DNA of 64,000 bases, taken from the NCBI GenBank assembly GCA_000620545.1, contig JIBA01000013.1:186001-250000 (forward strand). The letters are read 5' to 3'. Under the pieces are notes generated by a model. It was given only the letters and a program-made list of their open reading frames with translations, was not told where the DNA came from and made no database searches. Source of the DNA: Intrasporangiaceae bacterium URHB0013. GTDB lineage: Bacteria; Actinomycetota; Actinomycetes; Actinomycetales; Dermatophilaceae. The position numbers and the translations under genes were made by a program. Shown piece after piece: positions 1-8,327 of the stretch. Numbering within the stretch: position 1 is the stretch's first letter; the number at the start of each line of letters is the position of its first letter.

Positions 1-144
1 GCAGCGGCAGGAATGCCATCGCTCGGGGTGCGCACGGGTGGTTTCGCCGACGCCGAGCTGCGCGAGGCCGGAGCCTTTGCCGTCTTCGACGGCCCGGAGG
101 CCCTGACGGACGCGGTCACCCAGGGCCTGCTGGACCGGTTCTGA
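1..144 (+). CDS. HAD-superfamily hydrolase, C-terminal fragment (5' end outside window)
   Basis: Frame 1 is open from the window edge to a TGA at 142-144 and gives 47 residues. The fragment carries a GVRTGGF stretch followed by ELREAGA and a short helix with an EAL-type ending. This is the usual end of phosphoglycolate-phosphatase-like HAD hydrolases, where the last part of the Rossmann core (motif IV region, G-V-x-T-G-G-[FY]) is followed by 'L..AGA' and a final helix. The nucleophile Asp and the other catalytic motifs lie upstream of the window, so activity and substrate cannot be judged. The family call rests on this one segment. Confidence 0.65.
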   Translation, partial: AAAGMPSLGVRTGGFADAELREAGAFAVFDGPEALTDAVTQGLLDRF

Positions 145-218
145 ACGCACGTGCGCCGGGCCCCCGACCTCGAGGACCCGGCGCACCCGTTGCTGACGTC
201 GTCAGTAGGGCCCGTGGC

Positions 219-722
219 TCATCGCATGGTCCCGCCGCTGGCGCCGGTCCGGCGCGACGACGAGTAGGTGTCGTCAGTCGTGACGGCGTGACGGCCCCGC
301 GACAGCGCGACACCGAGCAGCACCATGCCGAGACCGAGGAGCAGGTGCAGCCAGTTGTCGGCCGAGTTGAGCGGCACGAAGTTGGCGGCCGAGTCCTCGT
401 CGACGACGAGGCCGTAGACCCACAGCACCAGGTAGACGATGCCGCCGCCGATGAGATAGGCCCGCGAGGAGGAGAACCGGCGCGATGCCGCGATCCCCAA
501 GACGCCGAAGAGGAGGTGCACGATGTTGTGCAGGACCGACACCTCGAAGATGCCGAGCAGCATGGCGTCCGACTCGTGGCCGGCGGCCGCGAGCTGGTCG
601 TAGTCGGAGGTCACGCCCGGGATGAAGCCGAGGACACCGACGAGGAGGAAGCCGACGCCGACGACGAGGGCGGCTGTCTGCAAGGTGGTGCGGCGACGTG
701 CGCCGGAATCGTGAGCGCTCAT
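219..722 (-). CDS. DUF4383 membrane protein
   Basis: 167 residues with four predicted membrane helices (about residues 15-35, 60-80, 88-107 and 122-142) and a basic, Ser/Thr-rich cytoplasmic tail. The order helix, 'GFIPGVT', then 'H.I.H...G..G', and a final 'NWLH...G' helix is that of DUF4383, a family of small actinobacterial membrane proteins of unknown role often found among stress genes. The ATG at 722 is preceded by an AAAGGAGACC Shine-Dalgarno on the minus strand. It is transcribed away from the GAF-ANTAR pair at 926-2349, so the 203 bp between them should hold divergent promoters. No catalytic residues are visible. Confidence 0.8.
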   Translation of the reverse strand: MSAHDSGARRRTTLQTAALVVGVGFLLVGVLGFIPGVTSDYDQLAAAGHESDAMLLGIFEVSVLHNIVHLLFGVLGIAASRRFSSSRAYLIGGGIVYLVLWVYGLVVDEDSAANFVPLNSADNWLHLLLGLGMVLLGVALSRGRHAVTTDDTYSSSRRTGASGGTMR

Positions 723-780
723 GAGCGGTCTCCTTTGGTGCGAAGGGTGATCGTGACGGGTGCGTTCCCAGATCGCGCCG

Positions 781-844
781 CCCGAAACATCCCGCGCCCG
801 AAACGTCCCGCGCCCGACACATCCCGCGCCTGACGAATCCCGGG
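781..844. repeat. Four tandem copies of a 16-bp repeat
   Basis: Units begin at 781, 797, 813 and 829; the first reads CCCGAAACATCCCGCG. The second and third differ from it by one base each and the fourth is more diverged. The array lies in the promoter region between the divergent DUF4383 and GAF-ANTAR genes. A 16-bp spacing is about one and a half helical turns, so it could be an iterated protein-binding site or simply a slippage array. Confidence 0.8.
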
Positions 845-925
845 CGTGCTGCGGCCGGCTGGGGGCCGCCAGGCGTAGGGTTGGGGTGCGACGTCGTGGT
901 GACGCCCGGCGACGGAGGAGGACTG

Positions 926-1648
926 GTGGACGACAGGACCTCCCTGCTAGCCAAGCTCGCCCAGGAGATGGCGCGGCAGACGGCGAGCGACCCCATGGCG
1001 CACCGCCTCTGCCGGTCGGCCACGAGCTTGCTCGGCGCCGACGGGGCCGCGATCACCTTGGCCTACACGGGCGCCCACCGCGTCACGCTGTGCGTCACGG
1101 ACGAGCGGGCCGCGCGCCTCGAGGACCTCCAGGACCTCCTGGGTGAGGGGCCGGGACCCACGGCCTACCGGACCGGTCGACGAGTGCACGTGCTGGTCGG
1201 CGACGGCGACCACCGTTGGCCCCGGTTCGATGCGTCGGCCCACCAGGCCCTCGGCTCCATCAACGTGCACGCCATCCCGATCCGCCCGGACCACGCGACG
1301 CTGGGCGTGTTCACCTGTCACCTCCAGCCCGGCCAGAAGCTGCTGCTCAGCATGGGAACGGCCCAGTTCCTCGCGGACGCGGTGGGGGTCGCGCTGCTGC
1401 GGGACCCGCTGGCCCAGTCGGTCGGTGGCCAGGATGGTGACGGTCCGTGGTCCAGCAGGTCCCGCATCCACCAGGCGACCGGCATGGTGGTGGCCCAGCT
1501 CGGCATCCAGCCCGGTGACGCCCTGGCCCTCCTGCGAGCACATGCCTTCGCCCAGGACGCCACGCTGGACGAGATCGCCACCTCCGTGACCGACCGCGTG
1601 CTTGACTTCAGTCAGATGGACCACGGCAACGGGAGCACCGACTCATGA
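926..1648 (+). CDS. GAF-ANTAR RNA-binding regulator
   Basis: 240 residues from the GTG at 926, chosen because GACGGAGGAGGACTG gives a strong ribosome site; in-frame codons further upstream have none. A GAF-like sensor fold spans about residues 15-165, with 'LLGADGAAITL' and 'HAIPIR' strands. An ANTAR domain fills about 175-235 ('IHQATGMVVAQLG...ALALLRAHAF'). ANTAR proteins bind paired hexaloop RNA hairpins and act as antiterminators; the GAF domain normally senses a ligand or a partner. TAGGGT at 876-881 is a candidate -10. The stop overlaps the next gene by 4 bp, so the two GAF-ANTAR proteins are co-expressed and may heterodimerise (inference). Confidence 0.85.
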   Translation: MDDRTSLLAKLAQEMARQTASDPMAHRLCRSATSLLGADGAAITLAYTGAHRVTLCVTDERAARLEDLQDLLGEGPGPTAYRTGRRVHVLVGDGDHRWPRFDASAHQALGSINVHAIPIRPDHATLGVFTCHLQPGQKLLLSMGTAQFLADAVGVALLRDPLAQSVGGQDGDGPWSSRSRIHQATGMVVAQLGIQPGDALALLRAHAFAQDATLDEIATSVTDRVLDFSQMDHGNGSTDS

Positions 1649-2349
1649 GCGTCACCTCCACGCAGGCCTTCGCCAAGGTCGTCTCCGCCCTGGTCCGTGA
1701 CGACCTCGACGTCGTCACGGTCCTCGCCGACCTCATGGCCGACGCCTGCGAGAGCCTCGCCGCGGACGCCGTCGGGCTGCTCGTGACGGGTGATCTCGTC
1801 GAGCCGGAGGTCCTGTCGGCGACGACGCATGCCGTCGGCGACCTCGAGCTCTACCAGCTGCAGGCCGGACGTGGTCCGTGCGTCGACGCCGTGCGCACGA
1901 AGGCGCTGGCGCGCGCCACCGGCGTCCAGGAGATCGAGACACGCTGGGGTGACGTGGGCCGGGCCATCACCCGAGCCGGCTACGCCGGCGTCTCCGCCTA
2001 CCCCCTGCGCTGGCGAGCGACGTGCCTCGGTGCGCTCAACGTCTTCTGGACCGACGCACCAAGTGCCCGTGATGAAGCCGACGCACTCGGTCAGAGCCTC
2101 GCCGACATCGCCACCATCGTGGTCCTGCACCCCGAGCACCTGAGCGCCGAGGACATCACGCGCCGCACCCGCGCGGCCCTCGACGGTCGCACGGTGATCG
2201 AGCAGGCCAAGGGCGTGCTCGCCTATCTCAACGGCGTGCCGGTCGACGTGGCCTACAGCCAGCTGAGGGCACGGGCCCAGCACGAGGGCCGTAGCCTCAC
2301 GGCCACCGCGACCATCGTCGTCCGGGAAGCGGCCACCCGCCGGACGTGA
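1645..2349 (+). CDS. GAF-ANTAR RNA-binding regulator (second of pair)
   Basis: 234 residues, ATG overlapping the previous stop as ATGA. The GAF-like domain covers about residues 10-160 and includes the 'QAGRGPCVDAV' segment common in actinobacterial GAF-ANTAR proteins. The ANTAR helix triplet is about 170-230, with the characteristic 'VIEQAKGVLAYLNGVPVDVAYSQL' type pattern. It is a more canonical ANTAR than its partner at 926-1648. Regulation of a target RNA is expected from the family, but no paired-hexaloop target was identified here. Confidence 0.88.
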   Translation: MSVTSTQAFAKVVSALVRDDLDVVTVLADLMADACESLAADAVGLLVTGDLVEPEVLSATTHAVGDLELYQLQAGRGPCVDAVRTKALARATGVQEIETRWGDVGRAITRAGYAGVSAYPLRWRATCLGALNVFWTDAPSARDEADALGQSLADIATIVVLHPEHLSAEDITRRTRAALDGRTVIEQAKGVLAYLNGVPVDVAYSQLRARAQHEGRSLTATATIVVREAATRRT

Positions 2350-2420
2350 GTTGGCGCCCGCGCCACGGGTCGCGGGAGCCACGGTGACTGCTTCCAGCGG
2401 CAAGCAGAATGGTTGTCCGC

Positions 2421-2446
2421 GTTTGCTCCTCGGGTGCGACGGGTAC
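2421..2446 (+). promoter_or_regulatory. SigB/SigF-type promoter
   Basis: GTTT at 2421-2424, a 16-bp spacer and GGGTAC at 2441-2446. This matches the actinobacterial general-stress sigma consensus GTTT-N14-17-GGGTA(T/C). It lies 89 bp before the ATG at 2535 and would drive the three-gene membrane operon 2535-4539. Confidence 0.65.
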
Positions 2447-2534
2447 ACCTCTCCGCAGGACGGCACAGGATCCCGACGCTCAAGAAGCGGGCTCGTCACG
2501 GGACTGGCGCCGATCTCGGAAGGGGTTTGCACCC

Positions 2535-3443
2535 ATGACCGACCGAATGACCGAACGATTCGACACTCCCGAGACGCCGGGCTCGTCGAACGCCGACGCG
2601 CCGCTCTACGGGGCGACGGACCTCGAGGGCTCCGGCAGGAGCGAGACGGTGACCAGCTCGGCCGCCGTCGACGAGCTCAGCCTCGGACAGGGCACCGGCA
2701 GTGGCTCCTCGGGGGACGCCGGCGCCAAGGACCACGCCCAGGCGGTGGCCCAGGATGCGAAGGAGAGCACGAAGGGTGTCGCCTCCACCGCTGCGTCCGA
2801 GGCCAAGGACGTCGCCCGGGAGGCCAAGACGCAGCTGCGACAGCTGCTCGACCAGCTGGGTGGCGAGGCGACCCAGCAGGCGTCCGGCCAGACGCAGCGG
2901 GCCGTGCAGGGACTCCGGTCCCTCGGCAGCGAGCTGTCCGGCATGGCCGACGGCCAGCAGGGCGGGTCCGGCATGGCGTCCGGCCTCGCGCGCCAGGGCG
3001 CGTCACAGCTCGACGCCGCGGCCAACTGGCTCGACGGCCGCCAGCCCGGCGAGCTCCTCGACGAGGTCCGCTCCTTCGCCCGCCGGCGTCCCGGCACCTT
3101 CATCGCGGGAGCAGCACTGCTCGGCCTCATCGGGGGCCGCATGACTCGCGGCCTGACTGCCGACTCGTCCAGCGATGGTGGCCAGTCGGCGACTGCCCAG
3201 GGCTACTCGGGGGCAGCGACCTACGGCACCTCCAGCGCCCAGGGGGTTCCGACCGCCTACGGCGCGGGCGCGGCCTACGGTGAGGGCACGGCATACGAGA
3301 CCGGCACGACCGGAACGGCATACGACTCCGGGACGGCCTACGACACCGGCACGGCTTACGGCGCCGAGCCGGTGGACCTGATCGACACCGACCCCGCCGC
3401 CTACCCCGGGCCGTCCACGGGGGTCACCGGGGAGTCCCGATGA
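2535..3443 (+). CDS. Low-complexity membrane-anchored stress-type protein
   Basis: 302 residues from the ATG at 2535, preceded by GGAAGGGG. Residues about 55-130 form an Ala/Gln/Lys-rich amphipathic helix (KDHAQAVAQDAKES style) resembling LEA-like or apolipoprotein-like repeats. One hydrophobic segment with a glycine-zipper ('FIAGAALLGLIGGRM') sits near residue 190. The C-terminal 80 residues repeat Gly-Thr-Ala-Tyr units (GTAYE, GTAYD, GTAYG). I do not recognise a named enzyme family. It starts an operon with the holin-X and DUF3618 genes (4-bp overlap with the next gene), a common actinobacterial trio, and probably acts at the membrane under stress. Two of its GTAY repeats carry the ACGGCATAC word. 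Confidence 0.8.
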   Translation: MTDRMTERFDTPETPGSSNADAPLYGATDLEGSGRSETVTSSAAVDELSLGQGTGSGSSGDAGAKDHAQAVAQDAKESTKGVASTAASEAKDVAREAKTQLRQLLDQLGGEATQQASGQTQRAVQGLRSLGSELSGMADGQQGGSGMASGLARQGASQLDAAANWLDGRQPGELLDEVRSFARRRPGTFIAGAALLGLIGGRMTRGLTADSSSDGGQSATAQGYSGAATYGTSSAQGVPTAYGAGAAYGEGTAYETGTTGTAYDSGTAYDTGTAYGAEPVDLIDTDPAAYPGPSTGVTGESR

Positions 3444-3892
3444 GCACGGCGCTGCCCGACGGGCAGTACCGCAACCCGGCGGCCGGGGAGACCGGCCACG
3501 AGAAGGCGGAGACCGCATCCATCGGTGAGATCGTGGCCGATGTCAGTGCGGGACTGTCCACGTTGGTGCGACAGGAGATCGCCCTCGCGCGTGCCGAGGC
3601 CAAGCAGTCCGTGACCCAGGCGAGCAAGGCCGGAGGCAAGCTCGGCGGCGCTGCCCTCGCCGGCTGGATGGCACTGCTGTTCCTCTCCATCGCGGTCTGG
3701 GAGTGGTTGTCGTCCGCCCTGGACAGCAGGGGCTGGGCAGCCGTCATCGTCATGGCGGTGTGGGCCATCATCGGGGCCGTCCTCTACGCAACCGGACGGC
3801 GAGACCTCAAGAACATCCAGGGAATGGAGCGCACCGTGGAGACCGCCAAGCAGGTGCCCGAGGCGCTCAAGGGACACGAGGAGACGTTGTGA
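3440..3892 (+). CDS. Phage-holin-family (Holin-X) membrane protein
   Basis: 150 residues. An amphipathic helix (about 28-62, 'LVRQEIALARAEAKQS') is followed by two membrane helices at about 72-92 and 98-118, then a charged tail ('RRDLKNIQGMERTVETAKQ'). This is the layout of the actinobacterial putative Holin-X/phage_holin_3_6 family. Despite the name these are chromosomal membrane proteins and there is no phage context here. It overlaps both neighbours, so it is translationally coupled with the gene at 2535 and the DUF3618 gene at 3895. Confidence 0.85.
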   Translation: MSTALPDGQYRNPAAGETGHEKAETASIGEIVADVSAGLSTLVRQEIALARAEAKQSVTQASKAGGKLGGAALAGWMALLFLSIAVWEWLSSALDSRGWAAVIVMAVWAIIGAVLYATGRRDLKNIQGMERTVETAKQVPEALKGHEETL

Positions 3893-3894
3893 GC

Positions 3895-4539
3895 ATGAAC
3901 TACCAGTCCACCAGCGATGACCCGGACGTGATCCGGGCCGACATCGAGCGGACGAGGAGCGAGCTGAGCCGGGACGTCAACGCGCTCGGGGAGTCGGTGA
4001 CGCCGGGGCACCTGGCCCGCAAGAGCGCGGACAAGGTCAAGGACCGGGCCGTGGGGCTCAAGGACCGCGTCATGGGTTCCGCCTCGGACGCGGGGCACGC
4101 GACCTCGCAGGGCGCGTCCTCGATGGCGCAGGGCGCGTCGTCGATGGCGTCCAGTGTCGGGGATGCCACCCACGGCGCAGCCAGCACCGTGAAGGCCCAG
4201 GCTCGAGGCAACCCCCTGGCTGCCGGGCTCATTGCCCTCGGCGCCGGCTGGCTCCTCGGTTCCCTGCTCCCCGCGAGCAGCAAGGAGCAGCAGGCGGCGG
4301 AGGCGGTCAAGGACCGCGCGGCGCCCCTGCTGGACGAGGCGCAGTCGACGGCCAAGCAGGTCGCCCAGGAGGGCGTCGAGAACCTCAAGGAGCCGGCACA
4401 GGAGGCGGTGCAGTCGGTCAAGGAGCACGCCCAGGGAGCGGCCCAGACCGTCAAGGAGGAGGGCCAGTCAGCGGCCCAGGACGTCCGCGATAGTGCGAAG
4501 AGCCACGCCGACGAGGCAGGAGCCACGTCGGGGAGCTGA
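3895..4539 (+). CDS. DUF3618 membrane protein
   Basis: 214 residues. The N-terminal 'DPDVIRADIERTRSELSRDVNAL' segment is the DUF3618 signature. A single membrane helix follows near residues 107-125 ('LAAGLIALGAGWLLGSLLP'), and the remainder is a long Ala/Glu/Gln/Lys helix with repeating 'AxxVKExAQxAxQxVK' units, likely peripheral coiled coil. A GTG at 3889, overlapping the previous stop, is an alternative start adding two residues. Last gene of the 2535-4539 operon, closed by the hairpin at 4564-4596. Function unknown; an envelope-stabilising role under stress is inference from context. Confidence 0.85.
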   Translation: MNYQSTSDDPDVIRADIERTRSELSRDVNALGESVTPGHLARKSADKVKDRAVGLKDRVMGSASDAGHATSQGASSMAQGASSMASSVGDATHGAASTVKAQARGNPLAAGLIALGAGWLLGSLLPASSKEQQAAEAVKDRAAPLLDEAQSTAKQVAQEGVENLKEPAQEAVQSVKEHAQGAAQTVKEEGQSAAQDVRDSAKSHADEAGATSGS

Positions 4540-4563
4540 CCCCGCGCACGTGACTCGAGCACG

Positions 4564-4596
4564 ATGGCTCCCGACCGCCTGGCGGTCGGGAGCCAT
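4564..4596 (+). terminator. Intrinsic terminator-type hairpin
   Basis: Perfect 15-bp stem (ATGGCTCCCGACCGC / GCGGTCGGGAGCCAT) with a 3-nt loop, 25 bp after the DUF3618 stop and 28 bp after the end of the convergent CBS gene. It could serve both strands. No strong U-tract follows, as is usual in high-GC actinobacteria. Confidence 0.85.
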
Positions 4597-4623
4597 GTGC
4601 GTGGCGTGTCATCGGACGAGTGC

Positions 4624-5040
4624 TCAGGAGCCCGAGGACAACGCCTGGATGAGGTCGCCGGCCGACTCATCGGGCAGTGACCGAGCAAGGTCCGCCTGGC
4701 TGAGCATGCCGACGAGGTCGTGTCCGTCGATGACCGGGAGGCGACGGACACGGTGCTCGCTCATGGTCCGCAGGGCCTCCTCCAGACTGTCGTCGGCGCC
4801 GATCGTCACCGGCTTGCCCTCGCCGAGCTGGCCGGCCGTCACCGTCGACGGGTCGTCGCCACGGGCCAGCACCTTCACGACGATGTCTCGGTCGCTCACC
4901 ATTCCCTTGAGCCGGTTGTCCTCCCCGCAGATGGGCAGCGAACCGACGTCGAGCTCGGCCATCTTGCGCGCCGCGTCGACGAGCGTCTCGGACTCGCCCA
5001 CGCACTCCGCGCCGGCCGTCATCGCATCTCGAACCTTCAT
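4624..5040 (-). CDS. Tandem CBS-domain protein
   Basis: 138 residues forming one Bateman module: CBS1 about 5-60 ('MTAGAECVGESETLVDAARKM' start) and CBS2 about 70-130 ('VTIGADDSLEEALRTM'). Each ends in the 'LPV.D...L.G..S..D' type strand. Such stand-alone CBS pairs bind adenine nucleotides and sense energy state. Start ATG at 5040 is set by GGAGGG 5 nt upstream. Reading the minus strand upstream there is a GCTT-N15-GGGTAG element (about 5071-5098) resembling a SigB/SigF promoter, consistent with the stress neighbourhood. Confidence 0.88.
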   Translation of the reverse strand: MKVRDAMTAGAECVGESETLVDAARKMAELDVGSLPICGEDNRLKGMVSDRDIVVKVLARGDDPSTVTAGQLGEGKPVTIGADDSLEEALRTMSEHRVRRLPVIDGHDLVGMLSQADLARSLPDESAGDLIQALSSGS

Positions 5041-5154
5041 GGTGTCCCTCCTTCGGACGTTGGGTGCCTGACGCCTACCCCCGCGCGACCGCTTCAAGCC
5101 GGCCGCGGGACAGGGCGGAGCGCCGTCGCGAGCGCCGCGCATCGTGGGCGAGCG

Positions 5155-5178
5155 GTTGAGCATCCGGGCAGCGGGTAG
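5155..5178 (+). promoter_or_regulatory. Possible SigB/SigF-type promoter of the P450 gene
   Basis: GTTG at 5155-5158, a 14-bp spacer and GGGTAG at 5173-5178, 28 bp before the P450 ATG. One mismatch in each box relative to GTTT...GGGTAT, so weaker than the elements at 2421 and 41948. Confidence 0.4.
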
Positions 5179-5206
5179 TGGTCCGGCGACACCACCAGGA
5201 GACCCG

Positions 5207-6478
5207 ATGATGACCGACTCGACCCTCGACCTTCTCCGGAGGGGCTATCTCTTCACGGCGAACGCGCGCCGCGACCGGCGGTCGCCGCGAGAGGCTGACG
5301 CACATCCGAGGTATGCCGTGACGTTGCGGCTGCTGGGGAGGCCGGCGACCGTGGTCGGGGGCAGCGAGGGCGTCCGGCTCTTCTACGACAGCACGGTCAT
5401 GCAGCGCACCGGCGCCATGCCGCAGGCGGTCGCCCGACCCCTCTTCGGGAGGGGGGCGGTCCACGGTCTGGACGGGAGCGAGCACCACCACCGCAAGAGC
5501 CTCTTCGTCGGCGTGCTCATGGACGAGGAACGGCTCCAGCAGCTCTTCGCCATCGCTGACGGTCTCCTCGTCGAGGCGCTGGACACCTGGCGTCACGCCG
5601 GCCGCGGCATCGTCCACGACACGACCGTCGACGTCTACGGCACGGCGGTCATGCGCTGGGCCGGTATCGAGCTCACGCAGAGGGACGCTGCTCGCCGCGC
5701 GCGCCAGCTGGCGGAGATCGTCGACGGCTTCGCCACTCCTGTCGCGCCGTATGCGAGGGCCTGGGCGCGGCGGGTCGCGTGCGACCGGTGGGCGGCCCGG
5801 CTCGTGGGCGAGACGCGGTCAGGGCGCCGCCTCCCGCCCGCGGGTTCCGTGCTGGCTGAGGTCGCCTCGCACCGCGACGAGCAGGGTCGGCTGCTCGACC
5901 AGCACACCGCCGGCGTCGAGCTGCTCAACGTGCTGCGCCCCACCGTCGCCGTCGCGCGGTTCGCGGCGTTCGGCACGCTGGCGTTGTTCGAGAGCCCTGA
6001 CTGGCGCCGGCGGTTGGCGTCCGAGGTCCACGAGCGGGGGAGCGCCGTGGGGGGTCCGCTGGCGACGGCGTTCACGCACGAGGTCAGACGCATCTACCCG
6101 TTCGTGCCCCTGCTGGCGGCCAGGGCGATGCACGACACCTCGTTCGAGGGATGCCCGGTACCGGCCGGGCAGCGCGTGCTCCTCGACGTCCTGGCGACCA
6201 ACCACGACCCGCAGGAGTGGGAGTCTCCGAGGACGTTCGACCCCGAGCGCTTCCTGGGAACCGGGGCGGAGTGGAGCGACCACTTCGTGCCGCAGGGCGG
6301 CGGTCGTCCCGAGACCGGGCACCGTTGCCCCGGTGAGCTCGTCGCGGTGGGGCTGCTCGCACTGACGTTCAGCCGGCTGGCACAGCTCGACGCGTCACTC
6401 GTGCGCGGGCAGGACGCCGGATGGTCCTGGCGCCGCATCCCCACGCTGCCGCGGTCGGGAGTCGTCGTCGAGCTGTGA
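5207..6478 (+). CDS. CYP152-type cytochrome P450 (H2O2-dependent fatty-acid peroxygenase)
   Basis: 423 residues from the ATG at 5207, with AGGAG upstream. The haem loop 'PQGGGRPETGHRCPGE' places the thiolate at Cys374. The I-helix lacks the usual acid-alcohol pair and instead has 'LLNVLRPTVAVARF' with Arg244-Pro245. Both are hallmarks of CYP152 peroxygenases such as P450-BSbeta and SPalpha, where the Arg holds the fatty-acid carboxylate and H2O2 replaces NAD(P)H plus reductase. Expected reaction: alpha/beta hydroxylation or decarboxylation of fatty acids, cytosolic. No redox-partner gene is nearby, which fits. A SigF-like promoter at 5155-5178 suggests stress induction. Confidence 0.88.
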   Translation: MMTDSTLDLLRRGYLFTANARRDRRSPREADAHPRYAVTLRLLGRPATVVGGSEGVRLFYDSTVMQRTGAMPQAVARPLFGRGAVHGLDGSEHHHRKSLFVGVLMDEERLQQLFAIADGLLVEALDTWRHAGRGIVHDTTVDVYGTAVMRWAGIELTQRDAARRARQLAEIVDGFATPVAPYARAWARRVACDRWAARLVGETRSGRRLPPAGSVLAEVASHRDEQGRLLDQHTAGVELLNVLRPTVAVARFAAFGTLALFESPDWRRRLASEVHERGSAVGGPLATAFTHEVRRIYPFVPLLAARAMHDTSFEGCPVPAGQRVLLDVLATNHDPQEWESPRTFDPERFLGTGAEWSDHFVPQGGGRPETGHRCPGELVAVGLLALTFSRLAQLDASLVRGQDAGWSWRRIPTLPRSGVVVEL

Positions 6479-6483
6479 CCGGC

Positions 6484-7416
6484 TCACCCCTGCTTGGCGG
6501 TGGTGGCCAGTCCCTCCATGAAGTGGCGTTGCCCGAAGGCGAAGACGACGATCATCGGCAGGGTCGCGATCAGCGTGGCGGCCATCGCGATCTCCCAGTG
6601 GTACTCGCCGGAGAGCGCGAAGCCGTCCACGATCTGCTTGAGCCCGCGGGGCATCGTGAAGTACTCCTCGGTCTGCAGGTAGATCAAGGGCTTGAGCAGG
6701 TCCGACCAGCTCGCCTGGATCTCGAAGATGAAGACGATGATGAGCGCGGGGCGGCACAAGGGGAGCGCGATCCGGCGGAAGAGGCCGAAGTAGCTGCACC
6801 CGTCGATCCTGGCCGCCTCGAAGAGCTCGCGCGGGATGCCGAGGAAGAACTGTCGCAGGAGGAAGATGTAGAAGGCCGACCCGAACAGGTTGTTGGCCCA
6901 CAGCGGCACCTGGGTGTCGACGAGACCCACCTGGTGCCAGATGAGGTAGACGGGGATCATCGTCACCGCGCCGGGCAGCATCATCGTGGCCAGGACGAGC
7001 CCGAAGAGCAGACCGCGCAGCCGGAACCGGAAGTACGCGAAGCCGAAGGCGACGAGGGCACTCGAGAAGGTGACGGCCAGGGCGGCCATGAGGGAGACGA
7101 CCCCGGAGTTCATGAGCCAGCGCAGCACGGGACCGGCGTTCCACACCTCGACGAAGTTGGACCACTGGAAGGTCTCGGGGACCACCCGGTTGTCGAAGAC
7201 CTGGGACTTGGGTTTCAGCGAGGCGCTGACGAGCCAGACGAGCGGGTAGACGAAGGCGATGCTGAAGACCACCAGCAGCAGCCAGCGCACGACCTTCGCG
7301 ACCCCGAGCGACCGCCGACGGCCAGCGGGGGAGAGCTCTGGTGGCGCCGCGGCCTGGGCCTGCGGCTGGGGAGCCGGCTCGGTGTCGGGCGGGACAGGCC
7401 TCACCTCGGTGGTCAT
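6484..7416 (-). CDS. Carbohydrate ABC transporter permease (MalG/UgpE type)
   Basis: 310 residues with six predicted membrane helices after a Pro/Ala-rich N-terminal tail of about 35 residues. The BPD_transp_1 'EAA' loop is visible as 'ELFEAARIDGCSYFGLFRRIALPLCRP', the coupling site for the ATPase. ATG at 7416 overlaps the stop of the preceding permease gene (ATGA), so the two subunits are translationally coupled. It is the last gene of the importer operon 9681 to 6484. No ATPase gene follows; such sugar importers often share a multitasking MsiK-like ATPase encoded elsewhere. Confidence 0.9.
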   Translation of the reverse strand: MTTEVRPVPPDTEPAPQPQAQAAAPPELSPAGRRRSLGVAKVVRWLLLVVFSIAFVYPLVWLVSASLKPKSQVFDNRVVPETFQWSNFVEVWNAGPVLRWLMNSGVVSLMAALAVTFSSALVAFGFAYFRFRLRGLLFGLVLATMMLPGAVTMIPVYLIWHQVGLVDTQVPLWANNLFGSAFYIFLLRQFFLGIPRELFEAARIDGCSYFGLFRRIALPLCRPALIIVFIFEIQASWSDLLKPLIYLQTEEYFTMPRGLKQIVDGFALSGEYHWEIAMAATLIATLPMIVVFAFGQRHFMEGLATTAKQG

Positions 7417-8327
7417 CGCGTGGACCCTCCCTCGTAGTAGACGAACCGGTTGCCCACCCGGACCTGGATGACGGTGATGACGAGGATGATGACGAACAGC
7501 AGCCACGCCATGGCGGATGCGAACCCCATCTTGAAGAACTCGAAGGCGTTCTGGAACAGGTAGACCATGTAGACGAGTGACTCGTCGGACGCGGTCGACT
7601 TCTGCTGCGGCCCGTAGAACATCGTGTAGGCCTGGTCGAACATCTGCATGGCAGCGATGGTGTGCGTGATGATCGTGAAGAACAGCGCTCCGGAGATCAT
7701 CGGCAGCGTCACGCTGACGAAGCGCCGGACGGGTCCGGCACCGTCGAGCAGGGCGGCCTCGTGCAGCTGGCGCGGGACGTTGTTGAGCGCGGCCAGGTAG
7801 ATGATGATGCTGCCGCCGACCGTCCAGAGGCTGACGAGGGCCAGCGAGGGCTTGAGCCAGGCAGGGTCCGTGGTCCAGTTCGGGCCCGTGACCCCGAACC
7901 AGCCGAGGACCTGGTTGACGAGGCCGCGCTGTCCGTTGAGCAGCAGCAGGAACATCGCGCCGGCGGCCACGGCCGGCGTCATGACGGGCAGGTAGAACAC
8001 GGTGCGGAAGAAGCCCGAGGCGCGGCCGATCCTCTGCAGGAGCATCGCCAGGGCGAGCGCGACGACGGTTCCCAGCGGGACGAAGAGTGCGGCATACACG
8101 AACGTGTTGGCCAGCGACTTCGCCACACGGGGGTCAGCGAGCAGCTGTTGGTAGTTGGCCGTGCCGACGGAGTGCGCCGGCTCGACGAGGGAGTAGTCGG
8201 TGAACGACAGCCACAGGCTCGCGACCATGGGGCCGGCCGTGAAGACGAGGAACCCGATGATCCACGGCGCGATGAAGAGGTAGGCCGCCCGGCCCTCTCG
8301 TCGCTGGAGGAGGCTGCGGTCAGCCAT
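7413..8327 (-). CDS. Carbohydrate ABC transporter permease (MalF/UgpA type)
   Basis: 304 residues, six membrane helices, start ATG at 8327, which sits inside the 3' end of the substrate-binding-protein gene (8-bp overlap). The EAA loop reads 'QLHEAALLDGAGPVRRFVSVTLPMISG'. With the MalG-type partner it forms the membrane channel for a sugar or oligosaccharide. The substrate cannot be read from the sequence. Confidence 0.9.
   Translation of the reverse strand: MADRSLLQRREGRAAYLFIAPWIIGFLVFTAGPMVASLWLSFTDYSLVEPAHSVGTANYQQLLADPRVAKSLANTFVYAALFVPLGTVVALALAMLLQRIGRASGFFRTVFYLPVMTPAVAAGAMFLLLLNGQRGLVNQVLGWFGVTGPNWTTDPAWLKPSLALVSLWTVGGSIIIYLAALNNVPRQLHEAALLDGAGPVRRFVSVTLPMISGALFFTIITHTIAAMQMFDQAYTMFYGPQQKSTASDESLVYMVYLFQNAFEFFKMGFASAMAWLLFVIILVITVIQVRVGNRFVYYEGGSTR

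Noticed and set aside
3440-3892. Prophage lysis gene
   Set aside because: The holin-X family name is historical; neighbours are chromosomal membrane genes and no phage structural genes occur.
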